In this document: positions 38,624 through 47,691 of the stretch, in pieces
How positions within the stretch are numbered: position 1 is the first letter of the stretch
Layout: every line of letters starts with the position of its first letter
Source: Streptomyces sp. NBC_00224
Lineage (GTDB): Bacteria > Actinomycetota > Actinomycetes > Streptomycetales > Streptomycetaceae
Reading direction: 5' to 3'
Length of the DNA: 64,000 bases
Assembly: GCF_041435195.1 (NCBI RefSeq)
Contig: NZ_CP108106.1
Span: 8,693,001 to 8,757,000 of the forward strand
Position numbers and translations under genes: made by a program
Notes under the pieces: generated by a model
Database searches by the model: none
What the model was told of the DNA's origin: nothing
What the model saw: only the letters and a program-made list of their open reading frames with translations

Positions 38624-39136
38624 AGGCGTTGGGTCGACTTCGGGTGTGCGGAGAGTGGCCAGCCTGCGGGGCATCGCCGTTATGCAAAGGGGTGACGGAC
38701 CCCTGGGGTCCGTCACCGTTGGCTCACAAGAGCCAGCTGACGAGTTCGTTGATCAGGACACGGAGTACCGCGCTGACCACGACGCGGGAGACCTCGAGGA
38801 GGACCTCGCGTCGCTGGACGAACTTCTGCGGGAACCTGGACACTGTTTCTCCATAGCGCCTACAGGGCCGAGGTTGCGCCACATCCCTCGAGAGGGTCGT
38901 GCGTTCATCTCGGTGTGCCGTCGGCGGGAGAGCCAATGGGATTCCGCGCACCTCCCAGGGAGACGTGCAGCAGTAAGTACTCTACGCGCAGGACCAGTTC
39001 GAGTGCCTGCGGTTGACTGAATTCCCCTCCGTCGGTCCTCGCGGGGCGCGGCAGGGCGAGGCGATGTTGCAGGCAAGGGTCGCTCTGTTGCGTTCTGCTG
39101 AGGCACACCTGCACTGAACCTGTGACAAGGAGCACT
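38624..39136. other. Gap upstream of the cas operon
   Basis: 513 bp without a supported gene. The promoter of the cas3-cas6e operon must lie here. No consensus promoter or operator was identified with confidence. A ribosome site CAAGGAG precedes the cas3 ATG. Confidence 0.35.
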
Positions 39137-41866
39137 ATGCCCCTGGATGCCCGCCTGTGGGGCAAACATGCCGGACTGGGCCAGAACGCTCGCGGTGCAG
39201 ATCACACGCATCCTTTGATCTGTCACCTGCTGGACACGGCGGCCGTCGCCGAGCTGGTCTGGGATGAACTACTGACCGCGCACCAGCGGAGCATGGTGGT
39301 GGAGTCGCTGCAGGTTTCGCCTGGGCAGGCGCGTGCGCTCGCGGCATTCTGGGCGGGGCTGCATGACATTGGGAAGATCAGTGTGCCGTTCCAACTGCAC
39401 TCGAATGGACCGAAACACGCGGACAAGAGGCTGCAAGCCCAGGAGCTGAGGGGTGAGCCGGGGTACGGGTTCGGTGCTGGTGCCGCGCAGGACAGGCAGT
39501 CGCACGAAGCGGCGGCGCACTGGTGGCTGGTGGGGGCCTTCAGGGAGAGCGGCTATCCGGACTCGAGGCGGCGTCCGCAGTCCCGGCTCAGCCATGCGGT
39601 GGCCCAGCTCCTCGGTGGGCACGGTGGCCGTTTCCACCCGGTGGTCTACGACAAGGACTCGAGGTGCCCCGTTGCGCGTCACCCCGGTATGGGCGCGGGC
39701 AGTTGGGAGGAGCAGCGCCGGCTCCACTTCAAGGAGGTACGCAGAGTGGTCGGGGCGACCTGGGTTCCGCAGGGGCGGATGACGCCGGAGGCGGCTGTTG
39801 TCCTGACGGGGTTGGTGACCTTGTCGGACTGGCTGGCCAGTATCGAAGAGGAGATCCTGACCCGGCTCAGGGACGAGGGATGGGCTGGAACTCCCGAAGA
39901 CCTGGACGCCTACTGGCAGATCGCCCGCACGGCGGCTCGCCGTCTGGTGCAGCAGGCGGACCTGCTCGGGACGGGTTTCGCCCGGCCGTCAGAGTCTGCA
40001 CAGGGCGTGGGGGAGACGGGTCTTGGGGTGAGCATGGCTCGCCAGTTGCCTGATCTGGTAGCCGAACATGGGCCGGGCTTGGTGGTCGTGACTGCTTCGC
40101 CGTCAGAGGACCGTACCGAAGCGGTCCTTCGCGCAGCGGCCGTCCTTGGGCATGCAGCGAATGCGCGGGGCCTCTTCTACGCCGTGCCGACCGGTTCAGC
40201 GGCCGACAGTCACATGGCGCAGGTGCACGCGTTCGCCGGGCAGGCGCTGACCGGGCCCTGGCGGTCGCTGCTGCTACACAGCTCTTCGCGATTGAAGCCG
40301 GCGGAAGCCGCGGAGCAGTGGGCGCACGCCAACGCAGCCGGGGGAGTCAGCGCGGAGCCTGGTGAGGAGTGGGCCCTGACAGCGAACAGCTGGCTCAACT
40401 CCCATCACCGCGCGCTCTTGGCTGCGCTCGGCACGGGGACGGTGGACGAGCTTCTGCAGGCTGTCATGCCGGTGAAGTTCAACGTCATGAGGCTCTTTGC
40501 CCTTTCCGGCAAGGTCGTCGTGGTGGATGAAGCCCATGCCCGTGGCGCCTGGGGGCAGAAGCTGATGCTCCGGTTCCTGGAGTGGGCTGCTGCGTTGCGG
40601 ATACCGGTTGTCCTGGCCGCGACGGCTGCGGACACGTCCGTGGATGCGATGCTGGCGGCCTACCGCCGGGGCGCAGGTGGTGGTCAGGAGCCGGTGACCC
40701 AGCCTCGCCGCTCGCCGGGGTGGTCGTTCGTGGATGCCCGGTCGGGAGGCGGGCACTTGCCTCAGCAGCCTGCCGGCAGCACGCGCGGCCGCACGCTCGG
40801 CATCACAGTCGTTGACGGTTCGCCGTATGCCGAGATCCGGGCGGCTCTTGCACCGGTGGTCACAGAAGGCAGCGGACGGGCCGTCGTCTACCGGTCGACG
40901 CCGGCGGAAGCCATCCGCACGTTCCATCAGCTCACACAGGATCTGCCCGGCCTTGATGTGACCCTGATCCATGAACAGATGCGCAACAAGGACCGATGGA
41001 AGCGGCTTGCAGCCTGCCGGAACGCCTTCGCCCCCAACGGTAGAGTCTCCAGGCCCTCCGTGCTGGTGACAACGCCGATGCTGGAACATGTCCGGGGTCT
41101 GCACTTTGACCTCGTCATCTCTGGACTGGCACCGCTCGCGGCCTTGCTGGCCCGCGCGGCGCAGAGCGTGAGTGATCGGCCAAGGCTGGTGGTGCTCCGA
41201 GCGGACAACGTGTCCGCACGGGACGAGGCCGCGCTGGTGCGGCGCACTGACCTGATCCTGGGGGCCGGCAGGACCATTTCGCTGCCTGGAGAACTGCCCT
41301 TGCTGCTGGATGAGGTGTACGCCGACGAGCTCGTCGACGGGTTGGGGGAGTCCGCGGCGCGTGAGCTCCAGCAGCTCGACAACCGGCGCGCGGTGCGGGA
41401 ACGCAGAGCCAGGGGTACTGCGGGTTGGCTGGCGGTGCCTGGACCGCGGGAGCTCGACGGTGACCTCGGTCTGCTCAGCCGCTGCCACCCCGGTTTGGAG
41501 CCCGAGCTGCTCTCGTCTGTGCTCGGTGAGGAGGTGGTGCATGTGGTCTGCCTCTTCCCCGGGCCCGACAAGCAGGGGCAGACGGTGTACCTGTTGGAGG
41601 ACGGCGTCCTGGAGCAGAAACTTGAGCAACGCCGCCCTAAGAGGAGACCGAATCCAGGCCAGCTCGTCCCCTATCTGATACCGGTGCCGAAGCGACTTGT
41701 CGAGGGTGTGGAGGGCGATGCCAACGCCGCCTGGCGCGACATGGCCGCCCTCCAGAATGTTCTCCGACTGAACCTGAGGCGGGAAGACGGTGCATGGGTG
41801 TACGTCAGCCCGACCCACCGTTTCTGCATAAGTGAACTTGGCCTGAAAATTGATCCGTTGCCGTAA
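39137..41866 (+). CDS. cas3: Type I-E Cas3, full length but with altered catalytic motifs
   Basis: 909 aa, ATG at 39137 behind CAAGGAG. Normally Cas3 is recruited by Cascade to the R-loop, where its HD domain nicks and its SF2 helicase unwinds and degrades DNA. The HD domain keeps H30, H76-D77 (FWAGLHDIGK), H123 (SHEAA) and D231 (LSDWLAS), but the usual GHHG is GHGG (H162-G163). In the helicase, motif I is ASPSEDRTEA (320-329), where APTGEGKTEA is expected, so the lysine and glycines are gone. DEAH is intact (464-467). Motif III reads AATAADT. Motif V (VTTPMLEHVRG, 644-654) and motif VI (ARAAQSVSDRPR, from 672) lack the family's EQSLD and QRxGRxxR signatures. Length and order of domains are normal and no frameshift is present. 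It leads an operon with the Cascade genes. Confidence 0.93.
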   Translation: MPLDARLWGKHAGLGQNARGADHTHPLICHLLDTAAVAELVWDELLTAHQRSMVVESLQVSPGQARALAAFWAGLHDIGKISVPFQLHSNGPKHADKRLQAQELRGEPGYGFGAGAAQDRQSHEAAAHWWLVGAFRESGYPDSRRRPQSRLSHAVAQLLGGHGGRFHPVVYDKDSRCPVARHPGMGAGSWEEQRRLHFKEVRRVVGATWVPQGRMTPEAAVVLTGLVTLSDWLASIEEEILTRLRDEGWAGTPEDLDAYWQIARTAARRLVQQADLLGTGFARPSESAQGVGETGLGVSMARQLPDLVAEHGPGLVVVTASPSEDRTEAVLRAAAVLGHAANARGLFYAVPTGSAADSHMAQVHAFAGQALTGPWRSLLLHSSSRLKPAEAAEQWAHANAAGGVSAEPGEEWALTANSWLNSHHRALLAALGTGTVDELLQAVMPVKFNVMRLFALSGKVVVVDEAHARGAWGQKLMLRFLEWAAALRIPVVLAATAADTSVDAMLAAYRRGAGGGQEPVTQPRRSPGWSFVDARSGGGHLPQQPAGSTRGRTLGITVVDGSPYAEIRAALAPVVTEGSGRAVVYRSTPAEAIRTFHQLTQDLPGLDVTLIHEQMRNKDRWKRLAACRNAFAPNGRVSRPSVLVTTPMLEHVRGLHFDLVISGLAPLAALLARAAQSVSDRPRLVVLRADNVSARDEAALVRRTDLILGAGRTISLPGELPLLLDEVYADELVDGLGESAARELQQLDNRRAVRERRARGTAGWLAVPGPRELDGDLGLLSRCHPGLEPELLSSVLGEEVVHVVCLFPGPDKQGQTVYLLEDGVLEQKLEQRRPKRRPNPGQLVPYLIPVPKRLVEGVEGDANAAWRDMAALQNVLRLNLRREDGAWVYVSPTHRFCISELGLKIDPLP

Positions 41867-41931
41867 CCGCCCACGCCGCCCGGGTACGTCCTTCTAGCAT
41901 TCGGAGGAAGTCCGGCCACGGGGGGAGGGGC

Positions 41932-43542
41932 GTGTCCACGCCTGCGTCCAATCTGATCGAACAGCCATGGATTCCGGTCGCATGGCTGGATGGGAAGTCA
42001 GGCCCATCTCACGTGGGCCTCAGGAGCCTGTTCCTGCAGGCCCGAGAGATCCGCACGCTGCTGATTCCGGAGGCTCCGGCTCACTCTGCGATGCTGCGCT
42101 TGCTGTACGCGCTCACGGCCCGGATCACCGCGCTGGACGAGGCCGGTCCCGGAAGCTGGGGCGACCGGCGGGAGGAAATCCTTGAGCAGGGTCTTCCCGA
42201 GCAGAGCATCGAACTCCCCGACGGCCGCAAGGCCGGCATCGCCGGCTACTTCGACCAGTGGACTCACCGATTCGACCTGTTCGATCGCGATCGTCCCTGG
42301 CTTCAGGACCCTCGCCTTTCCGACCAGTGCGACAGGAACCGCACCGCCGGGGTCCACAAGCTGGTCATGAGCCGGTCAGCGGGCAACAACCATTCCTGGT
42401 TCGGGCACTGGAGCCATGACCAGCTCGTACTCCCCAACCTTTCGCAGGCGGCACTGTCGTTGCTGACCTGGCACTACTGGGGATCTCCCGGCGGCCTCTC
42501 GAGGCGTGCGGTCGGCCAGGTGAGCCACCACTACGCGAAGGCTTCACCACTGCGCGCTGCGCTGTCGTATCACCCGGAGTGCGACAACCTCTTCCTCACG
42601 CTCCTGGCAGGTCTGACGCCGCCGGACGGCGACGTCAGCCGAATGAGCGACCTGTGTCCCTGGGAGCGCGATGACCTCCCGGACCCGCTCCAGCCGATGC
42701 CCGAGCCACAGGGTCCCTGCTCCCGGCTCACCGCCTGTTCACAGCACGCTCTCCTGCTCGTCCCTGACGAGGATGGCCAGCACACCGCCGACGCGTACAT
42801 CACCTGGGCCTACAACGCCGAACGCATCCGGCCGGAAGACGATTACCTGATCTGGGACATCGACAAGGAGGGGAAGAGCTCCCCCCGGCCCGCACGCGCC
42901 TCCCGATCTCTGTGGCGGGACATCGATGCCCTTCTGCTCAAGCAGCTGGATGACTCCAGCCCCATCCAGCCGAGGGTCATGGACCACGCTTTCGACGTCA
43001 GCGAGTACTTGCGCGTACGCGCGCTCGGCTTCGAACAGGACTCCAGCCAGGCGGCCAACCATCAATACGTCGACTCCACGACCCCGGTCCTCCTTACCCG
43101 AGTGGAGGAAGACGTGGCGAACACAGACCTGCCCGTGCGTCAGCTCCGCGAGCTCGGCGAGCTCTTCGGAGGCCGGCTGGAGCAGGCCACGAAGGAAGCC
43201 TGGCTGAAGTACACGGCTGACAAGAAGAATGATCCGGGAGCATGGCTGGACGCGGTCACGGCACGGTACTGGCCGTCGGCGGAGGACGAGTTCTGGTCAC
43301 GATTTCGGCAACTGAACCGCTTGGACGGTCTCGAGGGTTCCGGCTTCGATTTCGACGCCACATGCAGGGCTTTCGGGCGACACGCGCTCGATGCCTACGA
43401 GACGGTGACCGACTCCGTGACGCGCACCCCACGAGGCGCGAAGGCCGTCGCCAGGGCGAAAGCGATCCTCCTAGCCGCCCTGAAAGACCCACACAAGGCG
43501 ATGGAGCAACCGCAGACGAGACGGGCGGCCAAGAAGTCGTGA
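41932..43542 (+). CDS. cse1: Cascade large subunit Cse1 (CasA/Cas8e)
   Basis: 536 aa, GTG start behind GGGGGAGGGG. Cse1 recognises the PAM, opens the DNA and recruits Cas3. The N-terminus SNLIEQPWIPVAWLDGKSGP is the typical opening of the family, followed by LRSLFLQAREIRTL and MLRLLYALTARITALDEA. The middle has FDRDRPWLQDPR, NLSQAALSLLTWHYWGSPGG and the four-helix bundle lies toward the C-terminus (PVRQLRELGELFGGRLEQAT). The length is normal and no internal stop is present. It lies 65 bp downstream of cas3 and is presumably co-transcribed. Confidence 0.95.
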   Translation: MSTPASNLIEQPWIPVAWLDGKSGPSHVGLRSLFLQAREIRTLLIPEAPAHSAMLRLLYALTARITALDEAGPGSWGDRREEILEQGLPEQSIELPDGRKAGIAGYFDQWTHRFDLFDRDRPWLQDPRLSDQCDRNRTAGVHKLVMSRSAGNNHSWFGHWSHDQLVLPNLSQAALSLLTWHYWGSPGGLSRRAVGQVSHHYAKASPLRAALSYHPECDNLFLTLLAGLTPPDGDVSRMSDLCPWERDDLPDPLQPMPEPQGPCSRLTACSQHALLLVPDEDGQHTADAYITWAYNAERIRPEDDYLIWDIDKEGKSSPRPARASRSLWRDIDALLLKQLDDSSPIQPRVMDHAFDVSEYLRVRALGFEQDSSQAANHQYVDSTTPVLLTRVEEDVANTDLPVRQLRELGELFGGRLEQATKEAWLKYTADKKNDPGAWLDAVTARYWPSAEDEFWSRFRQLNRLDGLEGSGFDFDATCRAFGRHALDAYETVTDSVTRTPRGAKAVARAKAILLAALKDPHKAMEQPQTRRAAKKS

Positions 43543-43569
43543 CCGTCGTCCGCCGACCCGAGGACAGGC

Positions 43570-44244
43570 ATGACCTTCCAAGCCCCTGAAGCGAACAAGC
43601 ACCCAAGGAATCGTGCTGCGTTCGCCGCATTCACCGCGCACATCGAACGCCTGTGCCGCACCGACCCCGGCGCCCGCGCAGCGCTGCGCGCGGGACTGCG
43701 CCGCGATCTGAACCACCCGCGCGCCCGCGCCATGCACCGGCTGCTGACGCCGCTACTGCCGCAGGGGTGCGACGACAGATCAGCGCAGGCACATTACACA
43801 GTGGCCGCCCTGATCGCGGCCCAGCCCCGGCACGCCTTCGCGACGGACCAGGAAGACGACGAAGACACCGCCGACCAAGTGGGAGCGGTGGCGCAGCAAG
43901 TACTTCAGGAGGACGGAGAAGCGGACGAGGGAGCCGCCGCGCCCGAGCCCGCCCCTTACGGCCCCTCGTTCGGCGCCACGCTGGGCCATGCCGTCATGGC
44001 GAAGGGTGCCTCCATGCGGATGAGTGCCGCAGAGAGCCGCCTCAATCTCCTGACGCGGCAGAGCCTCCGCGGCATCCACCTTCACCTCCCTGCCGCGGTG
44101 AACCAGGTACGCACCACTGACGCCACCATCGACTGGGGCCAATTGCTGACAGACCTCGTCGACTGGCCCTACCAGTCCGGGCGCATCAGCCGCCGCTGGC
44201 TGCAGGACTTCTACCGGATCACCGCCCGCGCCGATCAGGACTGA
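43570..44244 (+). CDS. cse2: Cascade small subunit Cse2 (CasB)
   Basis: 224 aa, all-helical, basic N-terminal half: HIERLCRTDPGARAALRAGL, RRDLNHPRARAMHRLLTPLL. It dimerises along the Cascade belly and stabilises the crRNA-target duplex. The C-terminal part has the conserved SAAESRLNLLTRQSLRGIHL and YQSGRISRRWLQDFY. An acidic insert (DQEDDEDTADQVGAVAQQ) in the middle is longer than in many homologues. It begins 27 bp after cse1. Confidence 0.93.
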   Translation: MTFQAPEANKHPRNRAAFAAFTAHIERLCRTDPGARAALRAGLRRDLNHPRARAMHRLLTPLLPQGCDDRSAQAHYTVAALIAAQPRHAFATDQEDDEDTADQVGAVAQQVLQEDGEADEGAAAPEPAPYGPSFGATLGHAVMAKGASMRMSAAESRLNLLTRQSLRGIHLHLPAAVNQVRTTDATIDWGQLLTDLVDWPYQSGRISRRWLQDFYRITARADQD

Positions 44245-44267
44245 ACCCCTCACCACAGGAGATCGCG

Positions 44268-45443
44268 ATGGACCGCAAGCCACGCTTCATCGACATCCAC
44301 GTCGTCCAACCCGTGCCCTACGCCAACCTGAACCGGGACGACACCAACTCGGTGAAAACCATGCTCTACGGCGACGCCCTGCGTACCCGCATCTCCAGCC
44401 AGTCCTGGAAGCGGGCCATCCGCGAGCACTTCCAGGACACGCTCGGCGACAACGCGCTGCGCACACGCCGCATCGGCGAGCGGGTCGCCGAAGTGCTTTG
44501 CAGCCGTGGATGGGAGAAGGCCCTTGCCGAACGTGCGGGTGCGCATGTTGCGGCGGGAAGCAGCATCAAGTGGGAGGTGGCCAAGGGGAAAGACAAGCAG
44601 CCCATCACGAACAAGGTCCTGACCAACGCGCTTGTCTACCTCGCCGAGAGCGCTGTCGAGGAACTTGCTGACATCGCCGAAGCCCACAAGGACACGCTCA
44701 CCACGGACTTCACCGGGAGGGGTAAGACCAAGCCCGAGAGCGCTCTGAAAGGAAAGATCGACAAGGTCCTGACCAATAGGAACGGCGTCATCAACCTCTT
44801 CGGGCGCATGCTCGCCGAGGTCGACCGGGCCGATGTCGACGGTGCCGTCCAGGTCGCGCATGCCTTCACCACGCACACCACCGAGATCGAACTCGACTAC
44901 TTCGCGGCCGTTGACGACGTCACCGCGATGAGGGGCGACGAAACCGGCAGCGGTCACATGGGCACCGCCGAGTTCAGCACCGGCACCTTCTACCGGTTCG
45001 CCACCGTTGATCTCCAGGAACTCATCAAGAACCTGAGCGACGACAAAGACATGGTCCTGGAGGCGGCCCGCGAGCTCGCCGGCCAGTTCCTGCTCTCCTT
45101 CATCGAATCGCTACCGCAGGCGAAGAAGAACTCTACGGCCCCGCACACGCTCCCTCACCTGGTCCACGTGGCCGTCCGCTCCGACCGGCCCCTGTCGTTC
45201 GCCGCAGCCTTCGAAGAGCCCGTACGGTCTGCCGAACACGGCGGCTACGTCGGGCGCTCCGTGCAAAGCGTCGATGCCTACTCCAAGGCTGCCAACACAC
45301 TCCTCGGCCCCGAGCGGGTCCTGCACGCGGCACACGCTTCCCTCCACTTCGACAAGCTGGAGCACCTCGGCGAGCGCCACGCGTCCTTCGAAGCACTCGT
45401 CACCACCTCCATCGGCATCGCTCTCGCCGAGGCGCCGCAGTGA
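44268..45443 (+). CDS. cas7e: Cascade backbone subunit Cas7e (CasC/Cse4)
   Basis: 391 aa. Six copies normally coat the crRNA guide. The start FIDIHVVQPVPYANLNRDDT and KTMLYGDALRTRISSQSWKR are the hallmark of the family. Further blocks are LFGRMLAEVDRADVDGAVQV, AHAFTTHTTEIELDYFAAVD, MGTAEFSTGTFYRFATVDL and PHLVHVAVRSDRPLSFAAAF. It is intact, with the ATG behind ACAGGAG. Its TGA overlaps the GTG of cas5e as GTGA, indicating translational coupling. Confidence 0.96.
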   Translation: MDRKPRFIDIHVVQPVPYANLNRDDTNSVKTMLYGDALRTRISSQSWKRAIREHFQDTLGDNALRTRRIGERVAEVLCSRGWEKALAERAGAHVAAGSSIKWEVAKGKDKQPITNKVLTNALVYLAESAVEELADIAEAHKDTLTTDFTGRGKTKPESALKGKIDKVLTNRNGVINLFGRMLAEVDRADVDGAVQVAHAFTTHTTEIELDYFAAVDDVTAMRGDETGSGHMGTAEFSTGTFYRFATVDLQELIKNLSDDKDMVLEAARELAGQFLLSFIESLPQAKKNSTAPHTLPHLVHVAVRSDRPLSFAAAFEEPVRSAEHGGYVGRSVQSVDAYSKAANTLLGPERVLHAAHASLHFDKLEHLGERHASFEALVTTSIGIALAEAPQ

Positions 45444-46264
45444 CCGAAAACCCCGCCCGCGGTCTGCTGCTGCGCCTGGCAGGCCCACTCCAGTCCTGGG
45501 GCACCCACAGCAAATTCCTGCGCCGCGACACAGCCCGATTCCCCACCCGGTCCGGCGTCGTGGGCTTGCTCGCCGCAGGTCTCGGACGGGAGCGCCAGGC
45601 ACCCTTGGACGACCTCACGGAACTGTCGATGACGGTACGTGTCGACCGACCCGGCGTCGTGCTGTCCGACTTCCACACCGTAGGCGGTGGGCTGCCCGCC
45701 GATGAGACGGTGATCACCGTTGATGGGGAACGCAGGACCAAGGGCAAGGGCACTCTGGTCTCCAAGCGCCAGTATCTGGCCGACGCCGCTTTCACCCTCG
45801 CGCTCACGTCCGACGATGAAGAACTGCTTCACTCATGCGCCAGTGCCCTGCGCGACCCGCACTGGCCCCTCTTTCTCGGCCGCCGGTCCTGCCCGCCAGA
45901 GGGTCCGGTACTGCTGGGAACCGTGGACGATCCGCTGCAGCACCTGGTCCGGATGCCGCTGGCAGCCAAAAGACCGCGCGGCGGCCCGCAGCCGATCGAG
46001 TTCTACGGCGACAGACCGCTCGGAGTGCTCCCCGTGAACACCGACGCCCCAGACAGCGGTGACGGTGACCACCACAGCGGCGAAGTCACCGACGAGCCGA
46101 TGTCGTTCGCACCGCTGGAGCGTCTGTACCGGCCCCGGCCGCTGTACCGGCGTGCCGCGTACCTTCCGGATGCAAGATACGAAGGCTTCGGCACCGGCTA
46201 TTTGGAGAAGCTCCAGAGCTATATCGATACCCACATCTCCCATCCGCAGAGGAGGACTTGGTGA
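45440..46264 (+). CDS. cas5e: Cascade subunit Cas5e (CasD)
   Basis: 274 aa. It binds the 5' handle of the crRNA at the foot of Cascade. The RAMP-type N-terminus GLLLRLAGPLQSWGTHSKFL and TARFPTRSGVVGLLAAGLGR are conserved. The C-terminal part includes VLLGTVDDPLQHLVRMPLAA. It overlaps cas7e by four bases and is followed by cas6e with another GTGA overlap. Confidence 0.95.
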   Translation: MTENPARGLLLRLAGPLQSWGTHSKFLRRDTARFPTRSGVVGLLAAGLGRERQAPLDDLTELSMTVRVDRPGVVLSDFHTVGGGLPADETVITVDGERRTKGKGTLVSKRQYLADAAFTLALTSDDEELLHSCASALRDPHWPLFLGRRSCPPEGPVLLGTVDDPLQHLVRMPLAAKRPRGGPQPIEFYGDRPLGVLPVNTDAPDSGDGDHHSGEVTDEPMSFAPLERLYRPRPLYRRAAYLPDARYEGFGTGYLEKLQSYIDTHISHPQRRTW

Positions 46265-46935
46265 CTGTGTGGCTGACCCGCATCTTGCCCTCACCCACTT
46301 CTGCCGAGGCCCGCCGAGATCTCAGCGGCAATGCCCAGGGCATCCGATTGCACCAACGTGTGATGCAGTTGTTCCCCGACGGAGTCGAAGGCCCGGCCCG
46401 GGCGGCATTCGGAGTGTTGTTCCGTGCTGAGGAAACCGTGCGTGGACCGCAGATCCTCCTGCAGAGTCGCCTAGAGCCGGCTCCCTCCCGCCTGCCAGCG
46501 GATTACGGAGAAGTCGAAACGCGCATCCTTGACGACTTGTTGGCGCAGCTGCACAAGGGGCAAATCGTCAACTACCGCTGCGTGGCCAATCCCGTGCGCA
46601 AACCAGGGGTCACCTCTCGGGAGGCGTACAACCTCCCTCCGGTCGTCGCCTTGAGCGGTAATGCTGCCGTTGAATGGTGGGAACGCCAATCCACCGCCGC
46701 TGGTTTGGAACCTCTGCACGTCAACGCCCAGCCGCTCGACGCGGTACGCGGTCCGCGAGGTTCCAAAGGTGCCGCCGCAAAGCAGCAAATTCAGCATTCC
46801 CGCACACAATTCGACGGGATGGCCCGAGTCCTCGACGCCGACCTACTCCGCGAGAAACTCGCGGCAGGTATCGGCCGGGGCAAGGCATACGGATGCGGTC
46901 TGCTGACACTTGCGCCCATACGGCAGCGGTCGTGA
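46261..46935 (+). CDS. cas6e: crRNA-processing endoribonuclease Cas6e (CasE)
   Basis: 224 aa from the GTG at 46261, preceded by GAGGAGG at proper spacing. The TTG three bases before is too close to it. It cuts the repeat hairpin to release crRNAs with the GTGAACCG handle and stays bound. The N-terminal GIRLHQRVMQLFPDG holds the catalytic-type histidine, and the Gly-rich GIGRGKAYGCGLLTLAPI loop near the C-terminus is the RNA-binding signature of the family. No cas1 or cas2 gene follows. Array 5 begins about 100 bp downstream. Confidence 0.94.
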   Translation: MTVWLTRILPSPTSAEARRDLSGNAQGIRLHQRVMQLFPDGVEGPARAAFGVLFRAEETVRGPQILLQSRLEPAPSRLPADYGEVETRILDDLLAQLHKGQIVNYRCVANPVRKPGVTSREAYNLPPVVALSGNAAVEWWERQSTAAGLEPLHVNAQPLDAVRGPRGSKGAAAKQQIQHSRTQFDGMARVLDADLLREKLAAGIGRGKAYGCGLLTLAPIRQRS

Positions 46936-47031
46936 GTGATGGACCCGAAGATGACCTGAACGTCTTCCGAGAAGCCGTAGTTACGGCGGGAGGAATCCAC
47001 GTACCGGCCTTCTCTGCGGGCTTGCTGGACC

Positions 47032-47242
47032 CCGGTCCCCGCGCAGGCGGGGGTGAACCGGATCTTGATGCGGCGGGACGGGCGGGAATGACTGATCCTC
47101 GCGCAGGCGGGGGTGAGCCGGAGATCGGCGTCGCCCCCGTGTGGCGGGGCACGTGGTCCCCGCGCAGGCGGGGGTGAACCGGACTCGCTCGGCAGCGACC
47201 GGGACGCAATGGACAGCTCCTTGCGCAAGCGGGAGTGAACCG
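47032..47242 (+). CRISPR. CRISPR array 5, type I-E, 4 partly decayed repeats
   Basis: Repeats at 47032 (CCGGTCCCC), 47092 (CTGATCCTCGCGC...GTGAGCCG), 47153 (GTGGTCCCC, consensus) and 47214 (CAGCTCCTTGCGCAAGCGGG AGTGAACCG). Three spacers are present. The mixture of 5' types and the many substitutions suggest an old array that no longer gains spacers. No leader motif precedes it. Confidence 0.92.
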
Positions 47243-47396
47243 TCGGGGTGCTGCCTTGAGCCCTTGCCCCAGAGTAGTTCTCCGGGCGTGAGACGGGCAT
47301 AACGCCCTGACCTGGAAACCTTGCTCATGGAAAGGTTTGACGCTACGGTGCCTCCTCAATCTCTTGACTTTGGAAAGGGTTGGGGGTGGAATCGGA

Positions 47397-47597
47397 ATGA
47401 CGGATCGGATGGACGCGCTTCTCGCGGCTCTAGAGGCCCAGGGCTTCAAGAGCCGGCAAACCGGCAGCGGTATGTGGATGTTTTCCCGAGGCGGCACCAT
47501 GATCACGGCCTACCGCACGCCGGAGACTTTCGGCGAGTGGCTGGACCTGATCAATTTGCTGAGCGGCGCAGGCTTGGTCCTTCCAGCGAAGGACTAG
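47397..47597 (+). CDS. Small hypothetical protein between arrays 5 and 6
   Basis: 66 aa from the ATG at 47397. An earlier TTG at 47337 in the same frame is possible. Sequence: MDALLAALEAQGFKSRQTGS, GMWMFSRGGTMITAYRTPET and WLDLINLLSGAGLVLPAKD. The alpha-beta-beta layout with a GF..R.TGSG turn faintly recalls HicA-type toxins, but the histidine they need is not there (GSG, not GSH). It is followed 94 bp later by a DNA-binding protein, so the pair may be a regulator and effector. Function unknown. Confidence 0.55.
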   Translation: MTDRMDALLAALEAQGFKSRQTGSGMWMFSRGGTMITAYRTPETFGEWLDLINLLSGAGLVLPAKD

Positions 47598-47691
47598 CCG
47601 CGCGTTAGCGGGGGTCAGGAGCCGCCCAGGCCCCCGCCTCTCTCCGTTCGTCACCGTCATGCGAGCACCCCTCAGGCAGAAGGAGAAGGGC

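Noticed and set aside
40274..41818. 514-codon minus-strand ORF antisense to cas3
   Set aside because: It is a shadow of the cas3 codon bias, with no ribosome site or domain, and cas3 on the plus strand is clearly homologous.
47397..47597. HicA toxin assignment for the small protein between arrays
   Set aside because: The fold pattern is loosely similar, but the catalytic histidine motif is missing and the partner protein is not a clear HicB. Left as hypothetical.
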